Positions 1 through 10,570 of a stretch of DNA of 64,000 nt are shown one piece after another. The notes under the pieces were generated by a model, which was not told where the DNA came from, ran no database searches, and saw nothing but the letters and a program-made list of their open reading frames with translations. Made by a program: the position numbers and the translations under genes. Position 1 is the stretch's first letter; every line of letters begins with the position of its first letter. This DNA is from Ascaphus truei (taxonomy: Eukaryota > Chordata > Amphibia > Anura > Ascaphidae). Location of the stretch: contig CM071568.1 of the NCBI GenBank assembly GCA_036426205.1, positions 217,859,123 to 217,923,122 on the forward strand. Reading direction: 5' to 3'.

Positions 1-330
1 CCCCGCTGTGCACCAGAGGGGGTGCCCACAGGGTCTGGGGGTCTCCAGGTGGTCCCCGCCAGGTGACATGGGTCCCAGGTAGTCACCATGGGCCCCAAAA
101 TGGGTCCATGGGTGGGCCTGTGGGTGTCTGGGGGTCACCGGGTCAGCCCCACAGGTGTCCTCAGGGGGTTTTCACAGGTGTCCGGAGCCCTTGGGTGGAC
201 CAACTGTGGGGCCCCCAATTCTTCCCCGCAGGTGTCCCCTGTGGGTCCGCAGGTGGTACACGTGGGTGGCCATGGGTCCCCAGGTTGTCTCCAGAGGTCC
301 CCGCAGACCTATGGAACCAACCCTGTTTGT
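1..330. repeat. GC-rich degenerate minisatellite, edge of foldback-family module
   Basis: A GC-rich stretch made of imperfect units of about 30 bp, read on the minus strand as variants of cccagacacccatggggacc. The same unit type occurs at 53,760-53,870, 54,020-54,220 and 57,000-57,380. Short ORFs in all frames arise from the repeat and show no protein signature. It passes directly into the module at 331-770, as the array near 57.0-57.4 kb does into its own copy. Confidence 0.6.
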
Positions 331-770
331 AAAAAAAAATAAACATGTCATATACATTTTAAAAAATCAATACCCTCGCCCACCCCACCCAACACATACA
401 GTACAGTAATGGGCAAAATAACTATTACCCAGATATGGATAATAGATTATTTGCCCATTATTAAACCCAACATTAGCATGCATAAATAAAATAAATAAAT
501 ACAGTTCAACATACCATAGCAAATATGATGGTCATCCTTCTCTTGAAACTGCAAAGTCCCTCTGTCCTCCGTTGCCAGAAAAGTACATTGCAAATACATC
601 CTAATATCCCCTAACCCATTAATCAACTTAGTGATTAATAACCACAAAAGTAATTAAGGGGTTAACCCACCCTCACTCACTACACACCCACAAGGCCTAG
701 CCACCCTCCCCAGGCAAGTACCCCCATCCTTCACCCATTCATTTGTACAGTGGCTTCATCATGTGTGTGT
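331..770. repeat. Foldback-family flanking module, copy 1
   Basis: This AT-rich non-coding segment aligns by eye, in the same orientation, with about 57,400-57,800. Both copies share the run of A followed by aataaac, the atgg(c/g)caaaataactatta block, the palindromic taaccnc...aaggggttaa block, and end at gtggcttcatcatg. Inverted relatives lie at 12,610-12,900 and 53,400-53,690. No coding potential is visible. Confidence 0.65.
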
Positions 771-795
771 GTTTGTGTTTGCTTGTTTGTTTGTT

Positions 796-846
<51 letters not shown>
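771..846. repeat. TG/TTTG tract and (TA)n microsatellite
   Basis: A short gtgtgtgtttgtttgc-type tract runs into an uninterrupted (TA)n array from about 799 to 845. Such arrays are common slippage sites; length is likely to vary between individuals and between reads. Confidence 0.9.
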
Positions 847-848
<2 letters not shown>

Positions 849-1288
849 ACTGTAAATATTACTGTATATTCATTTGCATGTCTTAGACAGGTCTGCAACC
901 TTGTCTTTCACCATTATCGCCCAGCACACAGCACTTCCACTGCAGCAAGGGATTCTGGGAAATGACATGCAAATGAGCATACAGTGCCACCTTTTATCTC
1001 AAGCTCACATTACATGAACAACCCTTAGTTAATGCATGCTGCTTTAGACACAGCTTTTAAGCAAGAGCTTGGGAGATGCAAAACCTGTAAACCCACTCAC
1101 AGACATGTTTCAACCTTGATGGGTATCATCAGTGTGAGGTTGGTTGCTGGCATTTGCTCATTTGAGATTAAGAGTCGGTAATCACCACACTTAAGGTTAT
1201 GGTGGTAAAAAAGTGACAAAAACCCTCCACAGTAAAGTATAAAGCAACTGTAAATATTACCGTATATTCATTTGCATGTCTTAGACAG
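847..1288. repeat. Interspersed repeat fragment carrying a hammerhead-like motif
   Basis: This stretch begins and ends with the same 45-bp block (about 845-889 and 1,244-1,288), which contains the string catttgcatgtcttagacag. Between the copies lies a fragment with an inverted hammerhead-like motif (listed separately). No ORF of note. It is probably a PLE-derived or nonautonomous element bounded by short direct repeats; the family is not identified. Confidence 0.45.
1096..1138 (-). ncRNA. Hammerhead-ribozyme-like motif (best conserved in window)
   Basis: Read on the minus strand the order is: stem I strand CUCACA, core CUGAUGA, stem II region (UACC...GGUU, 3 clear pairs), core GAAAC, very short stem III with triplet AUGUC, then stem I partner UGUGAG. 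The six stem I positions pair perfectly and GUC is a canonical cleavage triplet. Type I hammerheads with a minimal stem III are known from Penelope-like elements and retrozymes. Stem II is weak, so activity is uncertain. Confidence 0.6.
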
Positions 1289-1651
1289 CATACAGAACAC
1301 CTACAAGCTCAAATTGAACCCCCAAAATACCCACAACATATATATAAGCATATAAGTTTCACAGAGGAGTGCTACTGAGCATGGCAATTTATATTTAAAA
1401 CCAGAGACATAACATAAAACACAGACAAAAGCTCAGTGCACATCCAGAGAAACTTATACGGTACAGCCTAAATATACATGTATAAATAACTAATAAATAA
1501 AATGGTCTTTTAGTTTAACATTTTGGCCAAATTGTTGTAAGCCCTTGAGCCAAATTTCACGGAAGACCACGTTCAAGGGTCCCTACACTAATATAAATTC
1601 TTAATAACCTGTGCATTGCCAGGAAGAATGATTTATAATAAATCTGTCAAT
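1289..1651. repeat. 363-bp direct repeat, copy a
   Basis: This block starting catacagaacacctacaagc is repeated in the same orientation at 1,890-2,253 with only scattered substitutions and one- to two-base indels. A partial third copy lies inverted at 2,254-2,350. No ORF is conserved between copies. The family is not recognised. Confidence 0.85.
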
Positions 1652-1889
1652 GTGAGTTGCAAAAGTTCTAAGTCTGATTGAAGCTTTTATTAACCTGTAC
1701 ATTACCAGGAAAAGCACTCTGCAATAGATTTGTCACAATCACACTGCATGCAGGCAAGTTCCCCTGATAGTTGGAGATGCCATGGAGTGAGCTTTTAACC
1801 ATTTAAATGTGGGAGGGAGTGAGCTTCAATTGGATAGGAGGTTGCCACCCTCCAAAACAGCCAAGACTAGTTGCACAAGAATTATAAAA
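1652..1889. repeat. Spacer between the 363-bp repeats with a degenerate internal copy
   Basis: Non-coding. The part around 1,690-1,735 (taacctgtacattaccagg) resembles the end of the flanking repeat (taacctgtgcattgccagg), so the array may have grown by unequal exchange. The rest is unrecognised. Confidence 0.4.
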
Positions 1890-2253
1890 CATACAGAACA
1901 CCTACAAGCTCAAATTGAACCCCCAAAATACCCACAACATATATATAAGCAATAAGTTTCACGAGGAGTGCTACTGAGCATGGCAATTTATATTTAAAAA
2001 CCAGAGACATAACATAAAACCAGACAAAGCTCAGTGCACATCCAGAAAAACTTATTACGGTAACATGGGCCAAATATACATGTATAAATAACTAATAAAT
2101 AAAATGGTCTTTTAATTTAACATTTTGGCCAAATTGTTGTAAGCCCTTGAGCCAAACTTCACGGCAGACCACGTTCAAGGGTCCCTACACTAATATAAAT
2201 TCTTAATAACCTGTGCATTGCCAGGAAGAATGATTTATAATAAATCTGTCAAT
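1890..2253. repeat. 363-bp direct repeat, copy b
   Basis: Second copy of the 1,289-1,651 block, same orientation. Differences are mostly one- or two-base indels and a few substitutions. Confidence 0.85.
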
Positions 2254-2350
2254 ATTTATACATGTATATTTAGGCACTGTACCGTATATAAGTTTCTCTG
2301 GATGTGCACTGAGCTTTGTCTGTGTTTTATGTTATGTCTCTGGTTTTAAA
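2254..2350. repeat. Inverted partial copy of the 363-bp repeat
   Basis: The segment is the reverse complement of the central part of the 363-bp repeats (for example ggatgtgcactgagctttgt against acaaagctcagtgcacatcc). It can therefore fold with either direct copy upstream. Confidence 0.8.
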
Positions 2351-2835
2351 CATGTCTTAGACAGGTCTGCAACGTGAATGAACGTCACCAGCCATATACC
2401 TGGCAAACCTATGTTTAGGCTTGCAATGCAGCAGTGACGAGGTTAAGTTTCAGTTGAGAAGGGCTGCTTAATTAGTCTGACCCCAGCTGCATAATCAAGG
2501 TGTTTTAAAACCCCCAGACTGTACACACATGCAAGCTAGCTGTTCAGGAGACAGGACTGGAATACTAAAGAGATTACTGCTATAAGGTCTGTTTTTCAAA
2601 GTACATGTGTGATGAACTGTCTGCCTGCATGCTGAAGAGAAGCTGCCTTGTTTTCTATGCTGAAGAGAAGCTATTTTGTTTTTCACTGCTGAAGAGAAGC
2701 TATTTTGTTTTTATATGCTGAAGAGAAGCTATTTTGTTTTTGTGTGCTGTAAATTTGTAAGGCTCAATAAAGAAGCCTTATCAAGAGAACCCGCGTGTAT
2801 GGTTGCATGTACCCTGCAACAGTGAGACGCAATAG
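2351..2835 (+). repeat. LTR-like block with polyadenylation signal
   Basis: A 0.5-kb non-coding block that holds a short minisatellite (2,631-2,745), then an AATAAA signal at about 2,765 followed by gaagcc and cgcgtgtatgg, and ends near ccctgcaacag. The arrangement of a polyadenylation signal 50-60 bp before a CA-type end recalls an LTR. No second LTR or clear target duplication was found, so this is tentative. Confidence 0.3.
2631..2745. repeat. 28-29-bp minisatellite, four units
   Basis: Four successive units begin gctgaagagaagct at 2,631, 2,659, 2,688 and 2,717. The first unit is the most diverged; the last three share attttgttttt. A partial fifth unit (gctg) follows at 2,746. Confidence 0.9.
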
Positions 2836-3600
2836 AGAGCCTGCAACAGACCTAAAAATAACACGTGCTAAAACCAGTATAATAAAGTGTGTGTAATGAA
2901 CACTACTGGCGGTGCTGGGGATAAGAATAATATGAAAACCAACACAGAAAAGAGAATCCCCAAAAGTAGCACTCTAGCATACGAATATAGTATCAGATAA
3001 CAACATTTATTCATCACATACAAACATAAAAAGATAAAAAGGACCAGAGGTGTCCAATGAGCTGTGATAATGCTGAAAACTCCTAAAAAATGGATGTAAC
3101 GCTGAAATGAGCTATGAATACAAATGCAAATGCCACAAATATGAAGGGGGAGACAATGGCTGAACCCTGGTATGTGGATACAATAAATAAATGCTAATAC
3201 ACAAATGGAATGGAGTGTAATGGTAACTGTACCAATGTCGCCTTTCAAAATAGCTTAATACTCAATTCGTTAATTAATTAAATAGTTGGCTACACATGGA
3301 GACTGCTTAATTAAACTGATTCTGGCTACTAGGGAAGGAGGGCGATGAAACAAAGGGGATGGGTATACATGTGATACAAAAATACAACACAAATATAAGT
3401 CTCTTAATGGATGATAACACTCATGCAAAATATACTGTATACAAATATGCATGCTCTTAGATAGAATGCAATGTATAAGCTAACATTGCTATTACACGCT
3501 ACATACTTTATGAAACTTGCACAGCTCTTGCAAGTACAAATACTGTTAAACAGCTGATTTAATTGTTCCCAAATTGATCTTATATTTAATTTAACCATCA
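2836..3600. repeat. Unidentified interspersed repeat, related to 4,672-4,830
   Basis: The first 200 bp (caacagacctaaa... actactggcggtgctgggg ... agtagcactctagcatac) has a diverged partner at about 4,672-4,830 (caacagactaagc ... cactaacggtgctagaa ... cagcactcaagtatac). A minus-strand open frame at 2,868-3,248 is hydrophobic, lacks any recognisable domain and is not kept in the partner, so I do not call it a gene. Confidence 0.45.
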
Positions 3601-3905
3601 ATCAATTGTATTAAATAATGTAATTCACAGTATAACATCACGTTTTGTGCAAGTGCCATCCTATATAAAAGGGAGACCATCACCTACATATAGTGATAAA
3701 TTATGATTAAAACATACATAAAAGTTAAAAAATATTTATATATATATATATATATATACAGTAGATATATATAAATATATATTATATATATAATCTTATA
3801 TATATCTCGTATATTCTATCTATCTATATATATATATAATATATATATATAGCTATAATATATATATAATATAATGTGGATAATTATTAAAAGACCCTAA
3901 AGGTG
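3601..3905. repeat. AT-rich DNA with (TA)n-type microsatellite
   Basis: A/T-rich non-coding sequence; 3,728-3,880 is an interrupted TA/ATATA array. On the minus strand this region would be the 3' untranslated part of the PLE remnant at 3,906-3,992. Confidence 0.7.
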
Positions 3906-3992
3906 TTAAACCAGTGTACTGGTATCTATGTGTTCGTTGAAACCCTTGGGGGACAATGTATCCAATGTGTAGATCCAGAAGGTCTCCCAAAG
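3906..3992 (-). pseudogene. Penelope-like element, C-terminal fragment
   Basis: The last 28 codons before a stop on the minus strand read LWETFWIYTLDTLSPKGFNE and continue for eight further residues. This matches the short conserved tail that follows the GIY-YIG domain in PLE proteins; the PLE at 6.96-10.03 kb has the counterpart FWIASLRTLSPDGINID. Upstream on the same strand (towards 4,112) the frame stays open but is low-complexity and GC-rich with no PLE similarity, so the fragment is cut off there. It is a dead relic of an element oriented opposite to the neighbouring PLE. Confidence 0.65.
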
Positions 3993-4592
3993 GCTGCGAA
4001 CCCGCTGCGGCCGTGGGCCACCAGACCCTTGCCCGAATGGTTCTTGCCCCCGCTGCCTCGATCCGGCAGGGCTGACTACGTACTGTGACGCGTCAGCCGG
4101 CCGATGCTGCAAGATCCTAGTGATTTTCAGCGCTGATGCGTCACGTGGTACGCGAGTCAGCCAATGGGGAGGAGGGGAGGGAAGGAGCTAGATGAGAGGC
4201 GCCTTGGGCGGGGAGCTTGAAGGAGCTGCGGGTTAAAGTGTGTGTGTATGTATTTGTGTGTATCTGTGTGTGTATGTGTATGTGAATGTATTGCGTGTAT
4301 GTATGTGTGTATGTGTTGTGTGTGGGGGGGTGGACGGCACCACGGCACCATGATCAGATCCCGCCCCCCTCCCTCCCACTCCCGCACCACTCCCGCTCCG
4401 GCTCCCGGCTCCTTACAGACCGCATATCGCGGTCGGTGCCTGTCAGCGCGCCACCTGTCTGCAGTGCGGGCGCGCTGACTGAGGGACCGGGCCTTAGCCT
4501 AAGGCACAACCTTCTGAATCTGTCACCTCCCAACAGGGCCAACGACACACACTCTAAATCCCTGATGGTCAAAGAGGAAGGATCTCTATTGT

Positions 4593-4594
<2 letters not shown>
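3993..4594. other. GC-rich non-coding DNA with a TG microsatellite
   Basis: The stretch contains a (TG)n-type tract at about 4,235-4,330 and GC-rich sequence on both sides. Open frames here are low-complexity. The end around 4,455-4,505 (ctgactgagggaccgggcc) resembles terminal sequence of small DNA transposons, but I see no partner. Confidence 0.4.
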
Positions 4595-4659
<65 letters not shown>

Positions 4660-4660
4660 C
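4595..4660. repeat. (TA)n microsatellite
   Basis: An uninterrupted TA array of roughly 60 bp. A second shorter TA array lies at about 4,823-4,862. Confidence 0.95.
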
Positions 4661-4671
4661 AACAAGACAAA

Positions 4672-4820
4672 CTGCCTGCAACAGACTAAGCAAATAATGA
4701 GTACTTAAATTAGTAATATAATAACCACTAACGGTGCTAGAATTAATTAAAAGAAAAAGAAAAGCGTCCCAACTCAGCACTCAAGTATACTCAGAACAAA
4801 TATCAAAGAAAATTATGATT

Positions 4821-4830
<10 letters not shown>
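4672..4830. repeat. Diverged copy of the 2,836-3,040 repeat
   Basis: Shares order and short blocks with 2,836-3,040 (see that entry). Both start just after caacaga and contain the core cggtgctg/cggtgcta. Element class unknown. Confidence 0.5.
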
Positions 4831-4861
<31 letters not shown>

Positions 4862-4862
4862 A

Positions 4863-5637
4863 AATATGGACATGATTAACCAATATACTAAGAAATGGTT
4901 AAGGATTACCAAAAATTACACAAATTAAAAAAGCAGATCACAATATCAAATCACATAGCATCCCAAAATCAAAACAGCACATTGCATCTCAAAATTAAAA
5001 CAGCACATTGCATCTCAAAGTCAAAACAGAACAGTGCAAAAGAAAATAAATGTAATCTGCCAAGGAAACACAGCACCTAGCCAAATAAATATATAACAAA
5101 TGCCAATCAAACAATTGAATTGTACAGTGTGTACATGATGCAATTAATCTGTGCATCATGTAACACTATGCCAAATCAATGTTCAAAATAAAAGAAACAA
5201 TTACCATCAATTAATCCAATCCAAAATCAATTACAATCCGAATCAATTACACAATTCACTATTCAATTCCTAAAACCAAACTATTGTGAAAACATTTCAA
5301 GTTCAAAGTAACCACCATCGTCCAAAATCTAACTACCAAAAATAAACAACTATTAAAAAGCAAGCCCCCCTGAAATAAACTATTACAAACACCACCAAAA
5401 ATTACATCTAACTAAATAAAAATTACATTACGCACACATTTATAAACAAAGCAGCCAAATACATTTTAAATACATCAAAACAAGCCATACAAACATTTGC
5501 AAAACAAGCATTTATTATCCCTGTATGTATATCCATATAGATATACATTCATACATACGAGGGCAATAAATGAGCATTAAAAAAAATATTTCACATAAAA
5601 AAATTTTTTTTAAACCTGTAAAGGTTAAATAAAATAA
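4863..5637. other. AT-rich non-coding DNA, likely inner part of foldback family
   Basis: Strongly A-rich on the plus strand. It contains a 27-bp tandem repeat (aaaacagcacattgcatct type, about 4,955-5,037, three units) and a near-perfect hairpin at about 5,130-5,162 (tacatgatgca ... tgcatcatgta). Similar AT-rich sequence with a gatgcat/atgcac block occurs at 55,900-56,220, next to another foldback module. No gene is supported. Confidence 0.45.
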
Positions 5638-5985
5638 ATGTCTTTTGTTTCCTTACATTTAGATGACCTCACTCACCGAATCCCAGGGACACCACATGTT
5701 CTCGAACCAATCCACACAACAGGAACAGGTAACCAAAAAAAAAACAAGTCTTTTTCTTCTTCCTTTCTATTTGTAATCTATACCGTCACTCTCGGGGATC
5801 TTCGGGGTCTTCTGTCTCTTCTGGGGTCTTCATCTGTATCTTCGTGATCTTCTTTGCCTTCTTCCGGCACGTCCTGGTCCTCTTCTTTGAGGAGGAGGTC
5901 CTCCCTCCTAGGTGTCTGGCTCAAAAATGAGCCATATGGTTCCCACAGTCCTGATTGGGCCGTGAAAGCCATGTGATTTCCATTT
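5638..5985. other. Purine/pyrimidine-biased segment, no gene supported
   Basis: Around 5,785-5,900 the minus strand is a gaaga-rich tract, comparable in composition to gaaga-rich cores of foldback copies at 12,080-12,140 and 52,440-52,570. A short minus-strand frame across it is rich in E, D and R only because of this composition. Confidence 0.4.
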
Positions 5986-6230
5986 TTGTTTTGGGGGTGA
6001 CGTCATTTAAAGGGAATGAAGCCAGCCAATCAGAATGGCTGTGCTTCATTTGCCTTTAAGATGACGTCATTCAAAGCAAGATGGCCGCCGTCATATGGTA
6101 CTTGAGCCAATCAGATTGTGGGAACAAAATCCCCTATCTGATTGGCTGTAGAAGACATGTGACTCCCTTTGGATGACGTCACATCCTTTCTCCCCCAAAC
6201 CTCTGTTACATGGTCTACTACAGCCAATCA
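5954..6230. promoter_or_regulatory. Cluster of CRE, CCAAT and YY1-type sites
   Basis: Three perfect TGACGTCA palindromes (5,998-6,005, 6,062-6,069, 6,174-6,181) alternate with five CCAAT/ATTGG boxes (5,954, 6,026, 6,107, 6,141, 6,224), four of them within the longer shared phrase agccaatcaga or its complement. A caagatggccgcc string at about 6,077-6,089 matches the YY1 consensus. By established knowledge these bind CREB/ATF, NF-Y and YY1. Segment 6,007-6,059 also folds as a hairpin with ttaaagg/cctttaa ends. It could be the promoter of a transposable element; no adjacent ORF is intact. Confidence 0.45.
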
Positions 6231-6259
6231 GATTGTGGATTTAGTTCCCACGAAAAAAA

Positions 6260-6660
6260 AATACATCATCACTTACCTGCTGTCAGAGACAGAAGGCGAG
6301 GAAGACCCCATAACATCCGGCTGCCCAATAGGAACGTTTTTGCTCCTGCTCCGGTCATGTGGTTACCCAGCTCTCACTGCTATGGAGTCCTGCAGCTCCC
6401 GCGCTGGCTGAACACACACTGCTGATGCTGCCACCGCCACGGGACCTCTGCTGACCTTCCTAGATGTTGCCGCCGTCTTCCTCCACCCGCAGGTAAGTGT
6501 CAACCGGGTTACCGGACCCGGCCGGGTAGATCAGTTACCCCCTTCGTTTTTTTTAAAAGTAGGACCCGGTCCAAAACTAGTTATTAAAGGGTTAATCCCC
6601 CCCCTCCTGCTACCCACCCGGGAGGCCTAACTACCCAAATGGTGGTTAAAAGAGTGCAAC
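6260..6660. other. Non-coding DNA leading into the foldback-family left arm
   Basis: The first part is GC-rich and unrecognised and contains a cgcaggtaagtg donor-like string near 6,489. From about 6,570 it resembles the foldback family (taaagggttaa, then ctacccacccgggaggcc). The latter string recurs just beyond the PLE at 11,450, so this looks like the part of the arm lying upstream of the inserted PLE. Confidence 0.45.
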
Positions 6661-6713
6661 GAGGACTCAGAATAAAGAAGTCTCCTACATTTGGCTTCAA
6701 TTCTAAGCAATTT

Positions 6714-6952
6714 GTGGCTCAGTGAGTAAAGACACTGACTGGCACTAAGAGTTTGAAGCAGGGGAGACTGGTTCAATTCCCGGTGTCGGCTCCTTGTGAA
6801 CTTGGGCAAGTCACTTTATTTACCTGTGCCTCAGGCATCAAAAACAGATTGTAAGTTCCACGGGGCAGGAACCTGTGCCTGCAAAAATGTCTCTGTAAAG
6901 CGCTACATAAAACTAGCAGCGCTATACAAGAACATATTATTATATTATTTGA
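6714..6952 (+). repeat. tRNA-derived, MIR-like SINE, copy 1
   Basis: The head has a box A-like tggctcagtgagtaaagac and a box B-like ggttcaattcc (about 6,770-6,780), as expected for an internal pol III promoter. The body contains cttgggcaagtcacttta and gtgcctcaggca, like the MIR/CORE SINE family, and the tail ends in a tattattata repeat. A close full-length relative is at 58,668-58,902 and a headless one at 20,158-20,375. It lies directly in front of the PLE coding region. Confidence 0.8.
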
Positions 6953-6954
6953 AA

Positions 6955-9900
6955 TAGATTGGAAAAAAGTGCTAGATGACTGCTCATGTAGACTAATTGA
7001 ACTTATCATTCAAGCAAAAATGAAATAAAAACAAGCATTGGCCAAACAGATTAACATCTTCCAGAAAGAACTCAATAAATATGACAAACTTGAGTTGTTC
7101 GCTATTAATGACAAGAAACTTAAAAGTAACATTAACCATGTGGAAAAGATGATTATGTTGAAAAAACAAGCTAAATTCCAACGTGACTTTTTAGACTATG
7201 AAAGAGACCAAGTTTATCTTTGGCAAAAGGTCTCTCAGCCTGAGAAAAAGAACTTTACTAGTACACCCTTTAAAAAAAGTTCTAAAAAACATAAACCTGA
7301 ACGAGAAAAATCTTTTTCAAAGAAATCTATTCTGAAGAATAAAACTAGTGACATGGCTAGTATGTCAGAAGCTTCAGATAATGATACTCATGTCCATTCA
7401 GTTTATTTTCATTAACGCGAACATGATTTAAAATGAGATGATGACAGCGATTCTGGACAGCGTAGATATCAGCTTAGGTCTTATGATGATGTCGGTCATC
7501 CAGCGCCTTTGAGGGATTCCATCTCTGCAGTTTTCTAGACAAAAAATGACAAAAGACTAGACGGTCCATCAGGAAAACAACCACCCAAAAGGAAAAAGTT
7601 GTTGCAGATACAGAGGACAATGTCATAAATATCTCTGGAATTGAATTAACATAGGCTCAAATTAGCTTACTTAATAAAGGTTTAAACTACGCCCAGATGA
7701 TAATTTTAAAACTTTTGATACAATTATTGATGTACAAAAATTTGTTAGAAAGCTATGTCTAAAAAAAAAAAATTCTAACAAAGAGATTTCTAACAAAGAT
7801 TTGACCCCACAAAACCAACTATCCGTTGATGACACAGTCAATATTGAGGTTGCCCCTGTATTACATACTTTCAAAGATATTTGTACATTATATGATTTAG
7901 AATCTATGTTGGATGAACAGCATCCAACTTCAGGAGATTTGTGACTAGAGACATATGTTGGGAAGAAGGACTTTAAACCCAGGTCCATTTTCACACCTAC
8001 TGTAATTATGTAAAAGGTCCACATCTGAAAACCTTCAAAAAATTGGTGGAACAAGAATTATATGCTTTGGCCAGAGACCACACAAATAGATTTTCCACCA
8101 ATACAAATGTTACAGCTAATGAGTGGTGCACCATGGCATCCCTCCAGAATAACACTTTTATTGTCATTAAAAAAAATGCTGACAAAGGGGGTGCTGTGGT
8201 GGTACTACATGCAGATGCATATAGGGAGGAAGCATTGTGTCAGCTGAATGATATTAAATCATATGTACGTCTCAAAGGTGATCCCATAAGAAAATTCTCC
8301 AATGAAATGGAAGATCTAATGCAATTGGGTAGGATTTTATATATCCTAAGTGATCAAGTATATAAGTGTCTATCGGTACAATAACCTGTTATACCTATCT
8401 ATCATCATCTCCCAAAGATCCATAAATCCCTTGATAGTCACCCTGGAAGGCCTATCATTGCGAGTATTGGATTTTTGTGAGATGGGCTGTCCTGATATAC
8501 AGTATTAACTTATATTTGCAACCGTTGGTTCCAACTCTACCTTCATTTTTATCTGATACCACTGACCATCTTTTGGCATTAAAAGATTTCAAATGGCAAA
8601 GTACATACCTCTGGGTGACTATGGATGTGACGTTTTTATACACAATTATCAATTACACACATGGGATTCAAGCAGTTCAACACTTTCTTAATTTGTCTAA
8701 TATTTAACCTGCACAGAGCACTTTTCTATTAGAAGCCATTCACTTTCTTTTAACACACAATTGTTTCTTATTTGATCACAATTTTTATTTACAAACACGG
8801 GGCCCAGCAATGGGTATTTCCTTCGCACCTTCATATGCTAATTTATTTATGAGGTGGTGGAAAGCTGCACACATTTATAGTAGCACTAATTTGTATAGAG
8901 ATCAAATCATTTTCTATCGGAGATATATTGACGATCTCATCCTCATCTGGGATGGGGATGAGATGTCTTTATTATCATTCATCACTGAGTTAAATACTAA
9001 TTCTCTCACTATTAAGTTCACTTATTTGTTTCACCATCACCATATACACTACTTAGATCTATTATTGTATATTGGTACTGACTCACAGGTGCAAACTGAT
9101 TTGTACATTAAAGACAACAGCAGAAATACATATTTAAGAGCTGAGAGTGGGCACCCACCTGCTCTTTTAAAAAGAATTGCCAAAGGACAATTCTTATGAC
9201 TAAAAAGACTGTGTTCTGACCAATATTCTTTTGAAATTCAGGCATGGGAACTCATCTCCAGATTCCTTTCCAGAGGATATAACAGATCAGATTTGGAACT
9301 AGCGTTTCAACATGCCAACTGGGTCAATAGATCTGAGTTGTTAATTGAGAAATATAAAAACATAAAACAGTGGCGTTGAAGCAATCGTCACCACGGTACA
9401 GATCTAACCATAACTAAAACTTCAAGCAATTAAAATTATCGTCAAGCAATTAAAATTAAAACAAAAATTAAAAAACATTGGGACACATTAAAATTGGACA
9501 TGTTCTGATACCATGTGTATCACAGGGTCCCCGATTTGTCTTCACGGAGGCTATGACTATAGGTTCTAGGATTTCTCCCAGTCTCTTTGACTCTAATTTG
9601 ACTCTCTTTGACTCAATATACCCAAGGGTTCATTTAAATGTGGAAAGTGTTCCATGTGTTCCTATATGCATCAGATTAAAACTATTACAAATATTAATAC
9701 CAACCAGACATTTAGGATTCAGTCCTTCCTTAACTGCAATACTTCCTACATTATATATTTAATTCGCTGTGCATGTGGTAAGGGATATGTTGGCCGTACT
9801 ATTCGACCTTTGAGATCTAGAATATTGGAACATCTCAGGTCCATTAGACAAAATGATTTGAGATTTTCCAGCGTCTCATCATTGGACTCAGTGTCCATTG

Positions 9901-10030
9901 GGCACACATTTACAGTTTCTGCTTTAGAACATGTCCCTCCACATATTCGTATACATAACTTAATAGAAGGCAAATGTTTTGGATTGCCTCATTAAGAACA
10001 CTGTCTCCAGATGGTATAAACATAGACTAA
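6955..10030 (+). pseudogene. Penelope-like element polyprotein (RT plus GIY-YIG), frameshifted
   Basis: The coding region of a Penelope-like retroelement, once a single protein, now in several frames. In order: a lysine-rich N-terminal region (7,038-7,415); an RT entry motif KNADKGGAVVVL within 8,043-8,384; LPKIHK and GRPIIAS motifs at about 8,404-8,455; further RT sequence at 8,477-8,707; the catalytic block with MGISFAPSYANLF and YIDD (codons 8,924-8,935) within 8,810-9,199; a Cys-rich linker CGKCSMC at about 9,640; a GIY-YIG nuclease core with YIIYLIRCACGKGYVGRT at 9,752-9,805; and the tail FWIASLRTLSPDGINID ending in TAA at 10,028-10,030. Stops and frameshifts interrupt it at many points, for example near 7,415, 8,384, 9,200 and 9,965, so it cannot make a full protein. 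By family knowledge the RT and nuclease would drive target-primed retrotransposition in the nucleus. Confidence 0.85.
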
Positions 10031-10570
10031 ATGTGAAAAAGAAAAAATGTGAACAAGCGCTAAAGACTAAAACACCAGTGTGACAAGTAAAAAATATATA
10101 TATATAGGCTGCCTAGTAATACTGTCAGTACTAACAGAAAAAGTGAAAACAAAGAAAAACCTGGCGCCAAAAGTTCATGGGATAATCCTGTACTCCTCAG
10201 GGGATCAGCACAAAGCAGCAAGGCAAATACAGGCAATGCAACAAAGAGTCCTCCAGGTGCTGCTGATGTCTTGGCAGAGATGTAATTCCTGCTGCACCGC
10301 GACTCTCGTGCTGACCCTCCCTCCAGGGGTTACCAGGAACAGTGGCAGTGTCGGATGCCCGCTCATGGGGCTCACAGCTCTACTCCACGTGAGGCTGCTT
10401 GCCTCACTTCCTCCTCCGGTTACACAAGCTATCTCAGCGCGCCCCCGCGCCCGTGCCCTTAAAGGGACAGTGTAAGCGTCCTGTATGCCAAGAACTGACG
10501 GCTGCAATGGGGCTCAAAAGTGACCGAGTGTCCCAATAAGTCCAATACCAAGCTCCAAGTGACTGTGTCA

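Noticed and set aside
2868..3248. 126-codon hydrophobic minus-strand frame
   Set aside because: Looks membrane-like, but the related repeat at 4,672-4,830 does not keep it, and hydrophobic frames are expected from T-rich strands.
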